A stretch of DNA of 64,000 nucleotides from Thermoflavimicrobium dichotomicum (GCF_900114055.1 NZ_FORR01000005.1:114299-178298); one strand, 5' to 3'; positions 18,862 through 28,701 are shown, counted from the stretch's first letter. The notes: a model not told the origin generated them from the letters alone. Numbers and translations are program-made.

Positions 18862-18965
18862 GCAAGTAGAAAATGAGGTACCAAAAAAAGTGGAGGATAC
18901 GAATAAGGATTTGAACAGTCCGTCTACATGGAACGTGTCATCCTGAAGTTTCCTGAATAAACACG

Positions 18966-19006
18966 AAATGGCTTGAGTTCCCTAAGTGGCGCCTCAAGTC
19001 ATTTTT
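18966..19006. terminator. GACTTGAG hairpin family, copy 1
   Basis: AAATGGCTTGAG pairs with CTCAAGTCATTT and is followed by T-rich DNA. The CCCTAAGTGGCG loop recurs in the copy at 61224. One of at least nine dispersed copies. Confidence 0.6.
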
Positions 19007-19321
19007 CCATTTCATTTACCGGAATTACCTCCCGCCAACCTGTGAAATTAGCATGCTCATAAATTTCTGTAGCGTGTGCGGAAGCCTGTATACTTGCCTC
19101 ATTCCCTTTGATCCATTTTTCTGTCTCTTTGGACCATTTTTCTCTAAATTTCTTTTCGGCAGCCTCATGATGACCAACTCGAATTTAAAAAGAAGCTGAA
19201 GCAATATGTTCATCTTGAGGTATTGATCCAAATAGCGGCAGCTGGAACATTTGAAGATGGCCAGGGAGTATCGATAGCTGCTCAAAAGCGTCATTGACCG
19301 GATTCTTTCAGATATGTCTTA

Positions 19322-19655
19322 ACTGGGCGACCTGTCATGAAGTATATTGTAGAGGGCGCTATCGATAATGCCCGTCAAAAGCCTGATGTATTCCCGGTTC
19401 TATCTGCACTTGCAAACTCAGCCAGAAGCGGAGCAAGTGTTGAAGAAATATAGCAAATTGCTTAATGAAGAATCTGCTAGACAGTTCGAATTACAATGTG
19501 AGATGTTCGAAAAACTGGGAGTAAAGGAGCCAAGAAAACGGTCGTTATACTTTTCATCTGTGCATGTGCTTCAGGGGGGCATGTTGATGATATCTGCCTA
19601 TCCTCAGCAGTTTCCCATTGAAGAAGTGAAGGAGCAGATAATTCATGAATTTTGA
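19322..19655 (+). pseudogene. TetR-family regulator C-terminal remnant, frameshifted
   Basis: One frame gives MKYIVEGAIDNARQKPDVF, then a shift leads into SRFYLHLQTQPEAEQVLKK at about 19385, continuing to EEVKEQIIHEF. The joined product resembles the ligand-binding C-terminal half of a TetR repressor (SARQFELQCEMFEKLGVKE, LQGGMLMI). No HTH half was found upstream. At least one frameshift and the missing N-terminus make it a pseudogene. Confidence 0.5.
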
Positions 19656-20161
19656 ACCTTATCCAGCATATAGGTTAGCCATCAACGAGGATCAGGATGA
19701 ATATGAACGTGTAATCTTGAGTTTCCTGTATAAACTCACTTTTATTTGGAATAAATGATCCTTTCAAGAGAATTCATTTCAAAAAGATAGGACTAGTAAC
19801 TGAACTCGAATTTGTCTAAAGACAGATTCAGTGAGAAATGAAGACCAAAAAAATTAGACTCTTGCTTGGTGTCTATATTGGTAAAGTGAGAGTCTTTTTT
19901 GATGCTATCGTCTATGGGATCTTACCCTATTAAGACATTCTGTTCATTTTGATACTACTATTGGCTCTACTTGCTAGTAGTCCTATATCATTTTAATATA
20001 TTTAAAAATAATTCCCAAACATCCAGGTAGGAGCTTACTCATGCTTTGATTCGACACATCACCTTCGCTGTGAAGAACCTTCATTTTGCTGTGAAAAGGA
20101 TGGGAATCTAGCTGGAGACCTCCATATTCATAGTGAAATTCAAAGGAAAGAAGTTGAGTGT
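19656..20161. other. Non-coding stretch
   Basis: No gene seen. It contains a hairpin with a T-run at about 19855-19897 (AGACTCT and AGAGTCT, then TTTTTT), and a degenerate copy of the 'TTCCTGTATAAAC' sequence found before other GACTTGAG hairpins. Confidence 0.4.
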
Positions 20162-21133
20162 ATGAAGACATTACTACTTACCCGAGCTGAAGTAAGAAAA
20201 TTATTAGTTATTTCAGAATTGCTGCCTGTTTTGAAAGAAGCTTTTAAGTCCTACTCTTTATATCGAACTGTCTCAGCTCAACGTGCTCGTTCTACTCTTC
20301 CATGTGGTGATCAGAATAGCGCCATGATCTTATTTCCTGGTTTAATTTCTAACATACCAGCTTATTCCGTTAAAGTTCATGCAAAGTTTCCAGATCAACA
20401 GCCCGCTATCAAAGGTACCATCCATCTCCATGATCTAGAAACTGGTTCTCTTTTAGCTATCATGGATTCTACTTATATTACAGCGGTACGTACTGGATTA
20501 TCAGGTGCATTGGGTACTCATCTTCTAGCTCGCCCTGAAGCAAGAGTGGTTACTATTGTGGGAGCAGGTGCTCAAGGAACTTTACAATTGAAATCTCTTA
20601 TGGCACTACGCCAAATCAATCGAGTATTTGTATATGACATTCATTATAGTCAATCTCTTCGTTTTTCTAAGCAAATGGAGGAGGAACTTGGAATAGAAAT
20701 TTTACCGGTTAAATCGTTAGAAGAAGCCTTGATAACAGCAGAGATCATCATAACCTCCACTTGGGCAAGAGAACCGTTTATTTTCTCTGGCATGATCCAG
20801 CCAGGTACTCATATCACGACATTGGGACCAGATGAGCCAGGAAAATGCGAAATAGATGCTGGTTTAATTAAACAAGCCTTGTTTGTATGTGATGACAGAG
20901 ACTTAGCCGTTCATATGGGTGCCATTGGTGGTGCCGGTTTGGATCAGAACCATATACATGCTGAATTAGGGGAAGTGATCAGTGGAGATAAAGTAGGAAG
21001 AACCAGTTCTGAGCAAATTACCATCTATGGAGCTGTTGGACTTGCTTTTCAAGATCTGGCTGCTGCTTGGCTAGTTTATCAAAAAGCAAATGAGTTAAAG
21101 ATAGGTCGTTTTATCAACTTTTTGGAAGATTAA
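20162..21133 (+). CDS. Ornithine cyclodeaminase / mu-crystallin family dehydrogenase
   Basis: The protein has 323 residues. It begins with the LLLTRAEVRKLL motif of OCD/mu-crystallin enzymes, has the substrate part YSVKVHAKFP and GSLLAIMDSTYITAVRTG, and an NAD-binding Rossmann motif VVTIVGAGAQG. Family members include ornithine cyclodeaminase, alanine dehydrogenase and imine reductases, so the reaction cannot be named. It stands alone with a weak GGAAAG ribosome binding site. Confidence 0.88.
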   Translation: MKTLLLTRAEVRKLLVISELLPVLKEAFKSYSLYRTVSAQRARSTLPCGDQNSAMILFPGLISNIPAYSVKVHAKFPDQQPAIKGTIHLHDLETGSLLAIMDSTYITAVRTGLSGALGTHLLARPEARVVTIVGAGAQGTLQLKSLMALRQINRVFVYDIHYSQSLRFSKQMEEELGIEILPVKSLEEALITAEIIITSTWAREPFIFSGMIQPGTHITTLGPDEPGKCEIDAGLIKQALFVCDDRDLAVHMGAIGGAGLDQNHIHAELGEVISGDKVGRTSSEQITIYGAVGLAFQDLAAAWLVYQKANELKIGRFINFLED

Positions 21134-21274
21134 TGACCTCTTTCTTAGAGAGATCAGCTTTAGATATTCAATTCTCTATATGGGGTACTGACATCATTTT
21201 GCAGCAAACCTGCGCTAAGGAATTTTTCATCGTAGAACTTCACTTCTGCGGTATAATCAAACATATGAGCGGTG

Positions 21275-21400
21275 CTCATCCTACTGGTAGTAGGTCGAAT
21301 GTTCCTGTGTACGTCTAAACTGGGCGTTGTCCAAAACGGAAACAGACTGCGGACGCTAGCGACCCAAGAATCCAACGGCTTAAGCCGTGTGGAGTGTCAA
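21275..21400 (+). mobile_element. Solo IS200/IS605-like right end
   Basis: The stretch ends in CCAACGGCTTAAGCCGTG then GGAGTGTCAA, the conserved hairpin-plus-terminus seen at the right end of many tnpB-bearing IS605-type elements, where the omega-RNA scaffold is encoded. No tnpB gene precedes it, so it is a relic or an orphan guide-RNA locus. Confidence 0.5.
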
Positions 21401-21462
21401 AGGAGTCATCTAGGAAACATCTATTGCTGATCTTCTTGTAAAAAGATGATACTATGTAGTTA

Positions 21463-21651
21463 ATGAAGGGGATCAAAGGGTTTCGCATTCACATCATGGA
21501 AATCCAGGGGAAATGGAAGCTGAACCAGCACCACCCGCTTGATCGGCAACAACGGACGGTACGGCACATGAAAAAGGAAGAGAGGTACGATTCGCAGGAA
21601 ATCGCGCGACTGATGCAAGAAAATATCGATCGGCGTCTCCTGAAAGGTTGA
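21463..21651 (+). CDS. Small hypothetical protein, uncertain
   Basis: A 62-residue basic ORF (ends KEERYDSQEIARLMQENIDR-type helix). There is no clear ribosome binding site and no family is recognised. It ends just before a relic of the family A CRISPR leader, so it may be noise in a repeat-rich gap. Confidence 0.25.
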   Translation: MKGIKGFRIHIMEIQGKWKLNQHHPLDRQQRTVRHMKKEERYDSQEIARLMQENIDRRLLKG

Positions 21652-21657
21652 GGAAAT

Positions 21658-21720
21658 GTAGCAAAAACAGAAAAAGTCTATAAACTCCGATCCTGCAAAA
21701 ATCCCTGGAGGGTTTACAAA
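21658..21720 (-). repeat. Relic of the family A CRISPR leader
   Basis: GCAAAAACAGAAAAAGTC followed by ATCCTGCAAAAATCCCTGG matches the leader sequences at 31397 and 38705. No repeat is left beside it. Confidence 0.55.
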
Positions 21721-21834
21721 AAGACCTTGCGATCAGTTTAGTTTTGGAAAAAATTAAACAGTGTAAGTGTAAATGATATTCATTTCCGAGATAGACGCAT
21801 GAATTCAATCGCAGATACATGAGGTGGGAAACGA

Positions 21835-22893
21835 ATGAGTGATGTAAAAAGCAAGCTTTTCGAACCGACCAAAATTGGAGCTTGGAACCTCCGTACCCGA
21901 ACGGCGATGGCTCCAATGACTCGCTGTTTTGCAGATGACAAAACAGGAATAGTAGGCGACGACGTAGTGGAATATTATCGAAAACGAGCGGCAGATGGGA
22001 TTGGTCTCATTATTACCGAAGGAACTGTAATTAGTCCCAGAGGAAAAGGGAATCCGGGTGTACCAGGCATTTACACACAAGAACAAGTGGAAGCTTGGAA
22101 AAAAGTGACCGAGGCTGTCCATAAAGAGGGTGGCACGATTATTTGCCAGATCTGGCATGTTGGGCGCCTGACCCATCATGAACTGACGGGTGGATTTCCA
22201 CCGCAAGCCCCATCCGCCATCCAAGCTGAAGGAGTTGTTCCTCGTTTCCGCAAGCCATATGATGTACCTGAGAAGATGTCTGTAGAAGATATCCAGGAAG
22301 TGGTATCCCAATATGCACAGGCTGCGAAAAATGCCATGGCTGCTGGCTTCGATGGAGTAGAAATACATGGTGCTCATGGTTACTTAATCGACCAGTTCAA
22401 CTCTGACATTACCAATAAGCGAACCGACCGTTATGGCGGGGATTTGGCTCAGCGTCTTACTTTCATGAAGGAAGTAACCAAAGCGGTTATCGATGCCATT
22501 GGGACTGAACGGACGTTGATCCGCTTTTCAGCTTTGAAGGTGGATAATCCTTATTATATGTGGGAAGATCCAGAAGCGGCCATTCATACCTTTATGGAAG
22601 CTTTTAAAGAAGTAGGCGTCACCATGATTCATCCGTCTACGATGAATTTTACCCAAGTACTTGCTAACGGAAAAACCATGCACCAACTGGTACGCAAATA
22701 CTGGGATGGTGTCATTGTAGGCGTTGGTAATCTGGATCCCGTAACTGCCGAACAAGCTTTGGAAGAAGGGACTATCGACGTAGCAGCGTTCGGTCGTCCG
22801 TTAATCGCTAATCCGGACTTTTTGCATAGAGTGAAAAATGGCAAGGACTTGGTGGAATATGATGCTAAGAAGCACCTTCTCACATTGGTTTGA
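21835..22893 (+). CDS. NADH:flavin oxidoreductase / Old Yellow Enzyme-type ene-reductase
   Basis: The protein has 352 residues, the classical OYE length, a TIM barrel binding FMN. Landmarks are LRTRTAMAPMTRCFADD, the QIWHVGR strand, the catalytic pair region EIHGAHGYLIDQFNSD with RTDRYGG, and FGRPLIANPDF near the end. Such enzymes reduce activated alkenes or nitro compounds with NADPH. GAGGTGGGAAACG precedes the ATG. It is a single-gene unit closed by a terminator. Confidence 0.92.
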   Translation: MSDVKSKLFEPTKIGAWNLRTRTAMAPMTRCFADDKTGIVGDDVVEYYRKRAADGIGLIITEGTVISPRGKGNPGVPGIYTQEQVEAWKKVTEAVHKEGGTIICQIWHVGRLTHHELTGGFPPQAPSAIQAEGVVPRFRKPYDVPEKMSVEDIQEVVSQYAQAAKNAMAAGFDGVEIHGAHGYLIDQFNSDITNKRTDRYGGDLAQRLTFMKEVTKAVIDAIGTERTLIRFSALKVDNPYYMWEDPEAAIHTFMEAFKEVGVTMIHPSTMNFTQVLANGKTMHQLVRKYWDGVIVGVGNLDPVTAEQALEEGTIDVAAFGRPLIANPDFLHRVKNGKDLVEYDAKKHLLTLV

Positions 22894-22913
22894 TACTGAT
22901 GAAAAAGACCCAG

Positions 22914-22950
22914 TGATAAGAAAGTGCCGTTTTTGGCACTTTCTTATTAT
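22914..22950 (+). terminator. Intrinsic terminator after the ene-reductase
   Basis: AAGAAAGTGCC and GGCACTTTCTT pair around GTTTTT, 25 bp after the stop codon, followed by ATTAT. Confidence 0.8.
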
Positions 22951-23234
22951 AGAGTTGTATTAATAATCGGTTAACTCATGTCTGCTGTAATATTCCATAG
23001 TACTTATTATGGATGCAACTACTCTTTTTGAAATAAGCGCTTATCTAGTTCTTCACCGCTAAAATGTTCGCTAATATACATAAGCGAACATTTTCTGTGA
23101 GGTAAAGTAGACAAGAGGATAAAACCCATCGTATTTTTTGTTTCATTGATTTCTTTGAATTGTTGTACTTACGCCTTTCCCGGGTAATTATATAATGAAA
23201 AGAGGAAAAATTCATAAAGGAGGTCGCGCGTGCG

Positions 23235-23996
23235 GTGATAGAATCCTATCCGGTGATGAAAGAGGCGGAACCCTTCTATATTCCGGGTAATGATGTGGGT
23301 GTGTTGGTTCAGCACGGATTTACCGGAACCACTCAAAGCATGCGGGAGCTGGGGGAGCACTTGGCCCAATGCGGTTTCACCGTTTACGGCCCCCGTCTGA
23401 AAGGTCACGGAACTCACTATAAAGAGATGGAGGGGACAACTTATGAGGACTGGATCGCTTCTTCCGAGGCGGGGTATCTGATGTTGCGGGAGAAATGTTC
23501 CCGTGTTTTTGTGGTCGGTTTGTCCATGGGCGGGACGCTGGCCCTCCATCTGGCACACAAGTATCCGGAGACTCGGGGCATTGTGTTGATCAATGCCGCC
23601 TTGTTCATGGAGGAACTGGAGAAAGTGGCGCAAATGGAGGAGCCACGCTTTTTGGATGCCATCGGCTCGGATATCAAGGCGCCGGGTGTGAAAGAACTGG
23701 CCTATGAAAAAACACCCCTGAAGTCGGTTCGGGAACTTGTCAAGTTTATGGCGGCTACCAAGAAAAAAGTGCCTTCCATCTCCTGTCCCGCCCTGATTTT
23801 CGTTTCCACGGAGGACCATGTGGTTCCCCCGTCCAACTCCCACTATATCCATGATTATCTTCCGACCAACGACAAGAGATTGGCAGAGCTGCACGACTCC
23901 TACCATGTGGCCACCCTCGACAATGACAAGGAGATTATCAAGGGGGAAACGGAGAAGTTCATCCGCCGTCTGGCGGAACCGGTTTCAAAGAGGTGA
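23235..23996 (+). CDS. est: Carboxylesterase, Est30/YvaK-like alpha/beta hydrolase
   Basis: The protein has 253 residues. It shows the lipase oxyanion motif VLVQHGFTGTT, the nucleophile elbow GLSMGG, the acid in FVSTEDHVVPP and the terminal histidine in HDSYHVATLD, in Est30 order. Est30-type enzymes hydrolyse short-chain esters in the cytosol. It starts with GTG at 23235 behind AAAGGAGG. Its GC content is clearly higher than that of its neighbours, and the GC-rich stretch runs to about 24200, suggesting a block with a different history. Confidence 0.9.
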   Translation: MIESYPVMKEAEPFYIPGNDVGVLVQHGFTGTTQSMRELGEHLAQCGFTVYGPRLKGHGTHYKEMEGTTYEDWIASSEAGYLMLREKCSRVFVVGLSMGGTLALHLAHKYPETRGIVLINAALFMEELEKVAQMEEPRFLDAIGSDIKAPGVKELAYEKTPLKSVRELVKFMAATKKKVPSISCPALIFVSTEDHVVPPSNSHYIHDYLPTNDKRLAELHDSYHVATLDNDKEIIKGETEKFIRRLAEPVSKR

Positions 23997-24090
23997 TTCC
24001 AGGCATGGGAACCGACCTCGATGCCATGTTGGTCGCCATGTTGGTCGGCGCCGCCGTCACCTGTTGTCTGATCACCCTAACCAATGTTCG

Positions 24091-24195
24091 CCGGTTTTCC
24101 GGATGCACTACCCGGTTACGGAGCACGCCGATTCCCTCAATCTCCAGCTCGACGACTTCACCCGGCTTCAGCCAACGTACCAATTCAAGGCCACA
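24091..24195 (-). pseudogene. Fumarylacetoacetate hydrolase C-terminal remnant
   Basis: The minus frame reads VRWLKPGEVVELEIEGIG and then VLRNRVV, which is the conserved C-terminal end of the FAH family. The N-terminal body is missing; the plus side joins directly to the decayed cassette copy at about 24225. GC-rich like the esterase. Confidence 0.55.
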
Positions 24196-24224
24196 GCCAC
24201 GACCGACGGTACCAAGTTAAATTT

Positions 24225-24545
24225 ATGTTCAATAATAAAAAAGAGCTACCCGCAAAGGGTCTGAAATTAGAGAATGTTGGTCCCTTAAAAGTCAAACAGC
24301 CATAAAGTCAGCGAATTTGCTGTCTTTTTTTATTGTTTAGATATATGGAACGAGCATTGATCGGTTATTAGCAACAATATTTGGCTAAGTGACAAAGGTT
24401 CACCTTTTGAAGTGAAGTCTTTCCTGGATTGTCAATATGTTATTTCCCTAAAGAGATTGGAACGATTAAGTTAGATCATCAAGCCCTCATTTCTTCCTTA
24501 AAGTCGATTACCGTCTATTGTTCTAAAAGATGGGGCAGGGGGTTT
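24225..24545 (+). pseudogene. Decayed copy of the membrane-protein/CoiA-like cassette
   Basis: The end of the first gene (KLENVGPLKVKQP) matches KLEKVGPLNVKEP at the end of the membrane protein at 31829. The terminator AGTCAGCGAAT-GCTG follows in both, then the copy jumps over about 300 bp into the middle of the CoiA-like gene (GGCTAAGTG-CAAAGGT onward, TTAGATCATCAAG). Premature stops make it non-functional. This shows the cassette was once present twice. Confidence 0.75.
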
Positions 24546-24938
24546 TATTTTCTGATCTGAATTTTTATTTTTTTGTACAGATCAGGTAAAAAGATTTTAA
24601 TGATTATAGATATAAAATTCATTGAGGACTGAACAGAAAAACTCGGATTTCATACGCTAAGCATCCCGCGAAATAAGCCTTTCAGAAGTGATTCTTTAGG
24701 GAAGTCTACTATGATGCGTTTTTTCTCAGAGAAAACTCAAAAGAATCGCAGTGCGTTCGAAGGAGCAGATGTTTATCTTGAGTTAGGCGAAGGAAAACTA
24801 TAGTAAGTCTCTGACTCAATATCCTGACTCCCATCTGAAGGTATAACATATACTTTGCCTCTAGTGTCAGTTTAAACACTGGTGGTACTACTTTTTAGAG
24901 ATAGACTGAAAGGAGCCTGTCCTACCCGTCACCCCTAC
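24546..24938. other. Non-coding stretch
   Basis: No gene seen. It contains the CATACGCTAAG motif (about 24648) that recurs near 31060 in another non-coding gap. Confidence 0.35.
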
Positions 24939-26258
24939 TTAGCTTAATTGAAAGGCAATATGTGTCTGATCCATCTCTCTATACATTAATTGAGTGGGAG
25001 TTTGGTTTATATGAAATACCAATGTCTCATCGATATATTCAGCTCTGCACCGGATGTAATCTTCAGTGATAGATACAGGGTGTATGGGATATTGAAAAGG
25101 AGCGCCATGCATTTTAGTCACACGAATATATAATTGTCCTTCTTCATGGGTAATTGTTAATTTTCTTTCAGAGTTTTCTATGTGATATGTTCCAGTGATG
25201 CGTTGGACTTCCCTTTCACTTAGATCAATGGGTGTCGCTAATTCAGGAAATGAGACTGGTACACCAAAAAATAAACTGGCCAGATTTTTGCCAATCCAGG
25301 TTACAGGAGTAATATTTAGGTTGCTCAATACAATAACTGTAAGATGATCGTTTACGAATCGAAGAATATTTCCGCAGAAACCATTGATATCCCCATAATG
25401 ACTAATACAAGTATGATTTTTGTTACCGATCTCCATCTGTTGAATAGCCCATCCGTAACCATAGTTTGCCTGATAAGGAGTAAACATGGATTGGAGTGAC
25501 TCATATGATACGAGTTTATTGGTATATAAAGCCTGATCCCAACGATATAAGTCCTCGACTGTAGAATACATCCCATATCCCCCAACAGGAATGGACATAT
25601 CCACGTGTTCTGTATGAATTTTCTCTTTCCATACAGAATATCCCGAAGCCAGATGATTGACTATGGTACGACCATTATCTACTCCCGTTTTATTCATTTT
25701 AAGCGGGTTAAAAATGTACCGACTTAAAAAACGGGCATAGGATTGCTTGGAAAGTAGTTCAATAATCTTTGTAAGTAAAATATAGGACGATGTACAATAA
25801 GAAAACCGTTCTCCAGGTGTAAACTCAAGAGGAAGATTCTTAAATAAATCGATGGTTTGATCCAACGTAGAAGGCAAACGCATAATCCGTGTCCAATAAT
25901 CCGGAAACTTAACAAAGTCAGGAATGCCGGAAGTGTGGGTGAGCAAGTGATGGATCGTGATTTGGTCACCCTTGGGAAAGTCAGGAAGATAATGACTAAT
26001 GGGTTCTAGCACCGAAAGTAGTCCCTGTTCTTGTAACTGGAGAATAGCCATGGCTGTAAAACCTTTGGTAATGGAGCCAATTCGATATTTAGTTTGAGGT
26101 GTATTCCGTACAGCATGTTCTATATTACTCCAACCATAACCACGGCTTAGCAAAATATCTCCTTTATAACCCACTAATACAGATCCATTAAAATAACCAC
26201 TTTCTTCTAACTTATTCATATATTTTCTAATTGAGAAAGGATTGTATTCAATAAACAT
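24939..26258 (-). CDS. Serine beta-lactamase-like hydrolase (class C/PBP4 fold)
   Basis: The protein has 439 residues. The N-terminal 330 form a Beta-lactamase-family domain with the SxxK nucleophile in GSITKGFTAMA and the third motif as HYGDI. The second motif, normally YxN, reads YCT in FSYCTSSYILL. The rest is a beta-rich C-terminal domain often seen in Bacillales homologues (PELATPIDLSEREVQRITG). No signal peptide, so it is probably cytosolic or moonlighting as an esterase or D-aminopeptidase. CAGGAG lies only three bases before the ATG; M14 is an alternative start. Confidence 0.85.
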   Translation of the reverse strand: MFIEYNPFSIRKYMNKLEESGYFNGSVLVGYKGDILLSRGYGWSNIEHAVRNTPQTKYRIGSITKGFTAMAILQLQEQGLLSVLEPISHYLPDFPKGDQITIHHLLTHTSGIPDFVKFPDYWTRIMRLPSTLDQTIDLFKNLPLEFTPGERFSYCTSSYILLTKIIELLSKQSYARFLSRYIFNPLKMNKTGVDNGRTIVNHLASGYSVWKEKIHTEHVDMSIPVGGYGMYSTVEDLYRWDQALYTNKLVSYESLQSMFTPYQANYGYGWAIQQMEIGNKNHTCISHYGDINGFCGNILRFVNDHLTVIVLSNLNITPVTWIGKNLASLFFGVPVSFPELATPIDLSEREVQRITGTYHIENSERKLTITHEEGQLYIRVTKMHGAPFQYPIHPVSITEDYIRCRAEYIDETLVFHINQTPTQLMYREMDQTHIAFQLS

Positions 26259-26274
26259 CCACTCCTGAGTCGAT

Positions 26275-26858
26275 GTGTTCTTATATATTCATATACATTA
26301 TAAAGTTCTGAATGCCCGGATGCACGGCGGGATGAGTTTTTCAAGATATTTGGAAGACACCCATACAAGCAAGAGCACCAAGGGCAATAGTAACTTTCCG
26401 ACATTGTGGGAATACCCATACATATTGAAGGTTGACAAGAACCCCAAGAATCACATGTTTTTTCAAACTGAAGAGCAAAAACAGGCTTTTATTGCCCAGA
26501 CAGAAGGACTAGAAGTGGATTCACCAGAGTTTCATAGAATCAAAGGTCATTTCTTAGGATTCCCAGAGAAATCAGTCAATTTCTTTGTCAAACTCAGAGA
26601 GATGGAATTAGGAGGGGAACCAGTAGAGAAAATGGAAAAAACAAGAGTTGGGCTTTATTATGCTGGAATTAGTTTTCAGACACATATTGACATGAAGCCC
26701 AATGGCTATGGGAAAGGTATAACCATCCAGAAGCAATCAAATGCCCCCTCGAGGTCAGAGTAGGTTCCAAGTTTCACTCTATCAAATATGGGGATATAGA
26801 TGGACTGTACCAGCTTGAAAAAGAAGCTAGAAAACAGTTAGGACTAATTACAGTTTAA
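26275..26858 (+). pseudogene. Frameshifted hypothetical gene, paralogue of the 34.1-kb remnant
   Basis: The first frame holds NHMFFQTEEQKQAFIAQTEG; it ends at 26763, while another frame continues with SKFHSIKYGDIDGLYQLEKE and stops at 26858. The remnant at 34073-34706 has the same landmarks (IFFQTEEQKQEIIG, VEYGDIDAVQRW). Both copies are disrupted. The function of the ancestral protein is unknown. Confidence 0.6.
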
Positions 26859-26895
26859 AAAATAAGAGGGCATCTATTGTTCATACATAAAAAAC

Positions 26896-26923
26896 AATCC
26901 CCTGGATCGAAACCCAGGGGATT
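26896..26923 (-). terminator. Terminator of the DUF4352 remnant
   Basis: AATCCCCTGG pairs with CCAGGGGATT, followed on the minus strand by GTTTTTTA. It lies 8 bp after the stop of the remnant on that strand. Confidence 0.75.
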
Positions 26924-26930
26924 AAACGTT

Positions 26931-27285
26931 TTAATTGACATCATCGATCTTCCAAAACACCTGACCGTTCTTGAATGGTTCAGAGAGGATCAATTCGTAA
27001 TACTCGCTTTTGTCAACGTCAAAGATCAATTCACCCTTCATCTTCCGACCAGGTGCAAACTCACCATCGAATTGTCCGTTCATATTGTCTGTGATCGTTG
27101 TATTGTAGCTGGTTCCGTCTGCTCCTTGTCTTGTAGCTTGAAATTCAGCATCAATGATATATTCACTGATTCGTTTCCAATGTTTTCGATCGTTGCTGAT
27201 ACATAGATATATTTGTCTTTTTGGGCTTTTAGAAAATCTGATTTCTTAGTTCCAGCCTTATGTAGTTGGGGTCGCTTTTCATGAT
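26931..27285 (-). pseudogene. DUF4352 (Ig-like) domain protein, frameshifted and truncated
   Basis: Read on the minus strand, one frame gives YIYVSATIENIGNES and another continues SEYIIDAEFQATRQG, NGQFDGEFAPGRKMKGELIF and VFWKIDDVN-stop. The pattern (APGxKxxGELIFxV) is that of DUF4352/telokin-like domains of secreted lipoproteins. A frameshift near 27165 and the lack of a signal peptide region make it a relic. Confidence 0.55.
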
Positions 27286-27441
27286 AATTAAAAGATTATT
27301 CATTATCCTTCTATTTTAAGTTATATAACGATAATTGTGTACAAATTGTAAGTAATACCCCTCTAAATCATTCAATTTTATATTTAATCCAGGGCTTGAT
27401 AACCCTTATTCTGTTAGAAAAGGACTGGAAAGGAGATCGAG

Positions 27442-28701
27442 ATGCGAAAAGTACACTATGGGTGGTGGGTATTGTTCTTCTCCTTTTTCTCCCTTCTAAC
27501 GGTACAGGGAGCTCGTTTGTCGTTTGGCGCATTCATTGTTCCATGGGAAAAATCCTTGTCTACGGGGAGAGGGATGATTTCTTTTATCGGAACGTTGAGT
27601 TTTATCGTTTATGGGTTGACTCAACCCTTGGTAGGAAAATTAATTGACCGATGGGGAGTTCGCCAGATTTTTTCTTATAGTGCCTTAATAGCGGGAATAG
27701 GAATTATCTTAACAGTGACTGTATCCACTCCATTGGAATTGTGGCTCTGGTTTGGTATTCTCGCTTCTATTGGTTTTGGAGGGGCATCGAGTGTTGCGGC
27801 TTCCATTGCGGTAACGAATTGGTTCAATGAGAAGAGGGGTTTGGCCTTAGGCATTATCACCTCGGGGTTTGGAGCTGGACAGTTTTTCATGGTGCCCTTG
27901 GCTCTGGGGATCATCCAGGAGAAAGGCTGGGAAGCTGCGTCCCTCGTTTTAGGAAGTATCCTTGCTTTTTTGGCTTTCCCCCTTCTTCTGCTGTTTCTGA
28001 GAAACCGACCTTCGGAAATGGGGCTTCAGCCTTATGGAGGATCTTCTGATAACCAATCAGACATTAAAACAAACACAAAAGAGAAGATCAAAGGTTCCAA
28101 CTCCTCTTTCTGGCGACATCGAGGTTTTTGGTGTCTAATCCTTCCTTACTTCGTTTGCGGCTTTACGACTACGGGCTTAATGGATACGCACCTTGTTCCT
28201 CTTGCCCATGACCATGGCTTTTCCGCTTCAACGACGGGAACGGCTGTAAGTCTATTGGCTTTGTTCAATGTGATAGGAACCTTGGCCTCGGGACATTTCG
28301 CTGACCGTTGGAGCAATCGGTGGATGTTAGTTACCTTGTATGCCGTCCGGGCGATCACGGTCTTCTTCCTGATTTACATCCATCAGCCGTACTTTCTTTG
28401 GCTTTTTTCCATTCTTTTCGGGTTGGTAGACTTCTCCACCGTGGCTCCCACCACGCTATTAGCAACCCGATATTTTCAGTCGATGAACGTGGGGTTAGTT
28501 TTGGGATGGCTCTCTTTCGGCCATCAGGTGGGCTCCGCGTTGGGTGCTTTCATTCCAGGATGGTTGTTCGACTTAACAGGGGGATACAGTCTCGCGTTTC
28601 TCACTGCAACCATTATGTTGGGGGGAGCGGTGGTTCTTAGTTTCTTGTTGCCGCATGAAGCTCAAAAGCGAAAGGAGGAACAACAAGTGGTAATTCAATG
28701 A
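27442..28701 (+). CDS. MFS transporter, monocarboxylate/OFA-like
   Basis: The protein has 419 residues with twelve predicted membrane segments. HYGWWVLFFSFFSLL at the N-terminus, the loop motif GKLIDRWGVRQIF and RNRPSEMGLQPYG before the central loop are typical of the OFA/monocarboxylate branch of the MFS. GGAAAGGAGATCGAG precedes the ATG. It lies 129 bp before an unknown gene and an Lrp/AsnC regulator, so an amino-acid or organic-acid substrate is plausible but not shown. Confidence 0.9.
   Translation: MRKVHYGWWVLFFSFFSLLTVQGARLSFGAFIVPWEKSLSTGRGMISFIGTLSFIVYGLTQPLVGKLIDRWGVRQIFSYSALIAGIGIILTVTVSTPLELWLWFGILASIGFGGASSVAASIAVTNWFNEKRGLALGIITSGFGAGQFFMVPLALGIIQEKGWEAASLVLGSILAFLAFPLLLLFLRNRPSEMGLQPYGGSSDNQSDIKTNTKEKIKGSNSSFWRHRGFWCLILPYFVCGFTTTGLMDTHLVPLAHDHGFSASTTGTAVSLLALFNVIGTLASGHFADRWSNRWMLVTLYAVRAITVFFLIYIHQPYFLWLFSILFGLVDFSTVAPTTLLATRYFQSMNVGLVLGWLSFGHQVGSALGAFIPGWLFDLTGGYSLAFLTATIMLGGAVVLSFLLPHEAQKRKEEQQVVIQ

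Noticed and set aside
19025..19190. Minus-strand frame ending ANFTGWREVIPVNEMEK
   Set aside because: Could be the C-terminus of a lost gene, but I could not identify it and it has no start.
23997..24220. Small membrane protein after the esterase
   Set aside because: The plus frame MGTDLDAMLVAMLVGAAV looks membrane-like, but the same bases carry an FAH-family C-terminus on the minus strand and the plus frame has no stop or terminator of its own nearby. Left undecided, not listed.
26877..27206. 109-residue plus-strand ORF
   Set aside because: The minus strand of the same bases reads as a DUF4352 remnant followed by a terminator, so the plus frame is a shadow.
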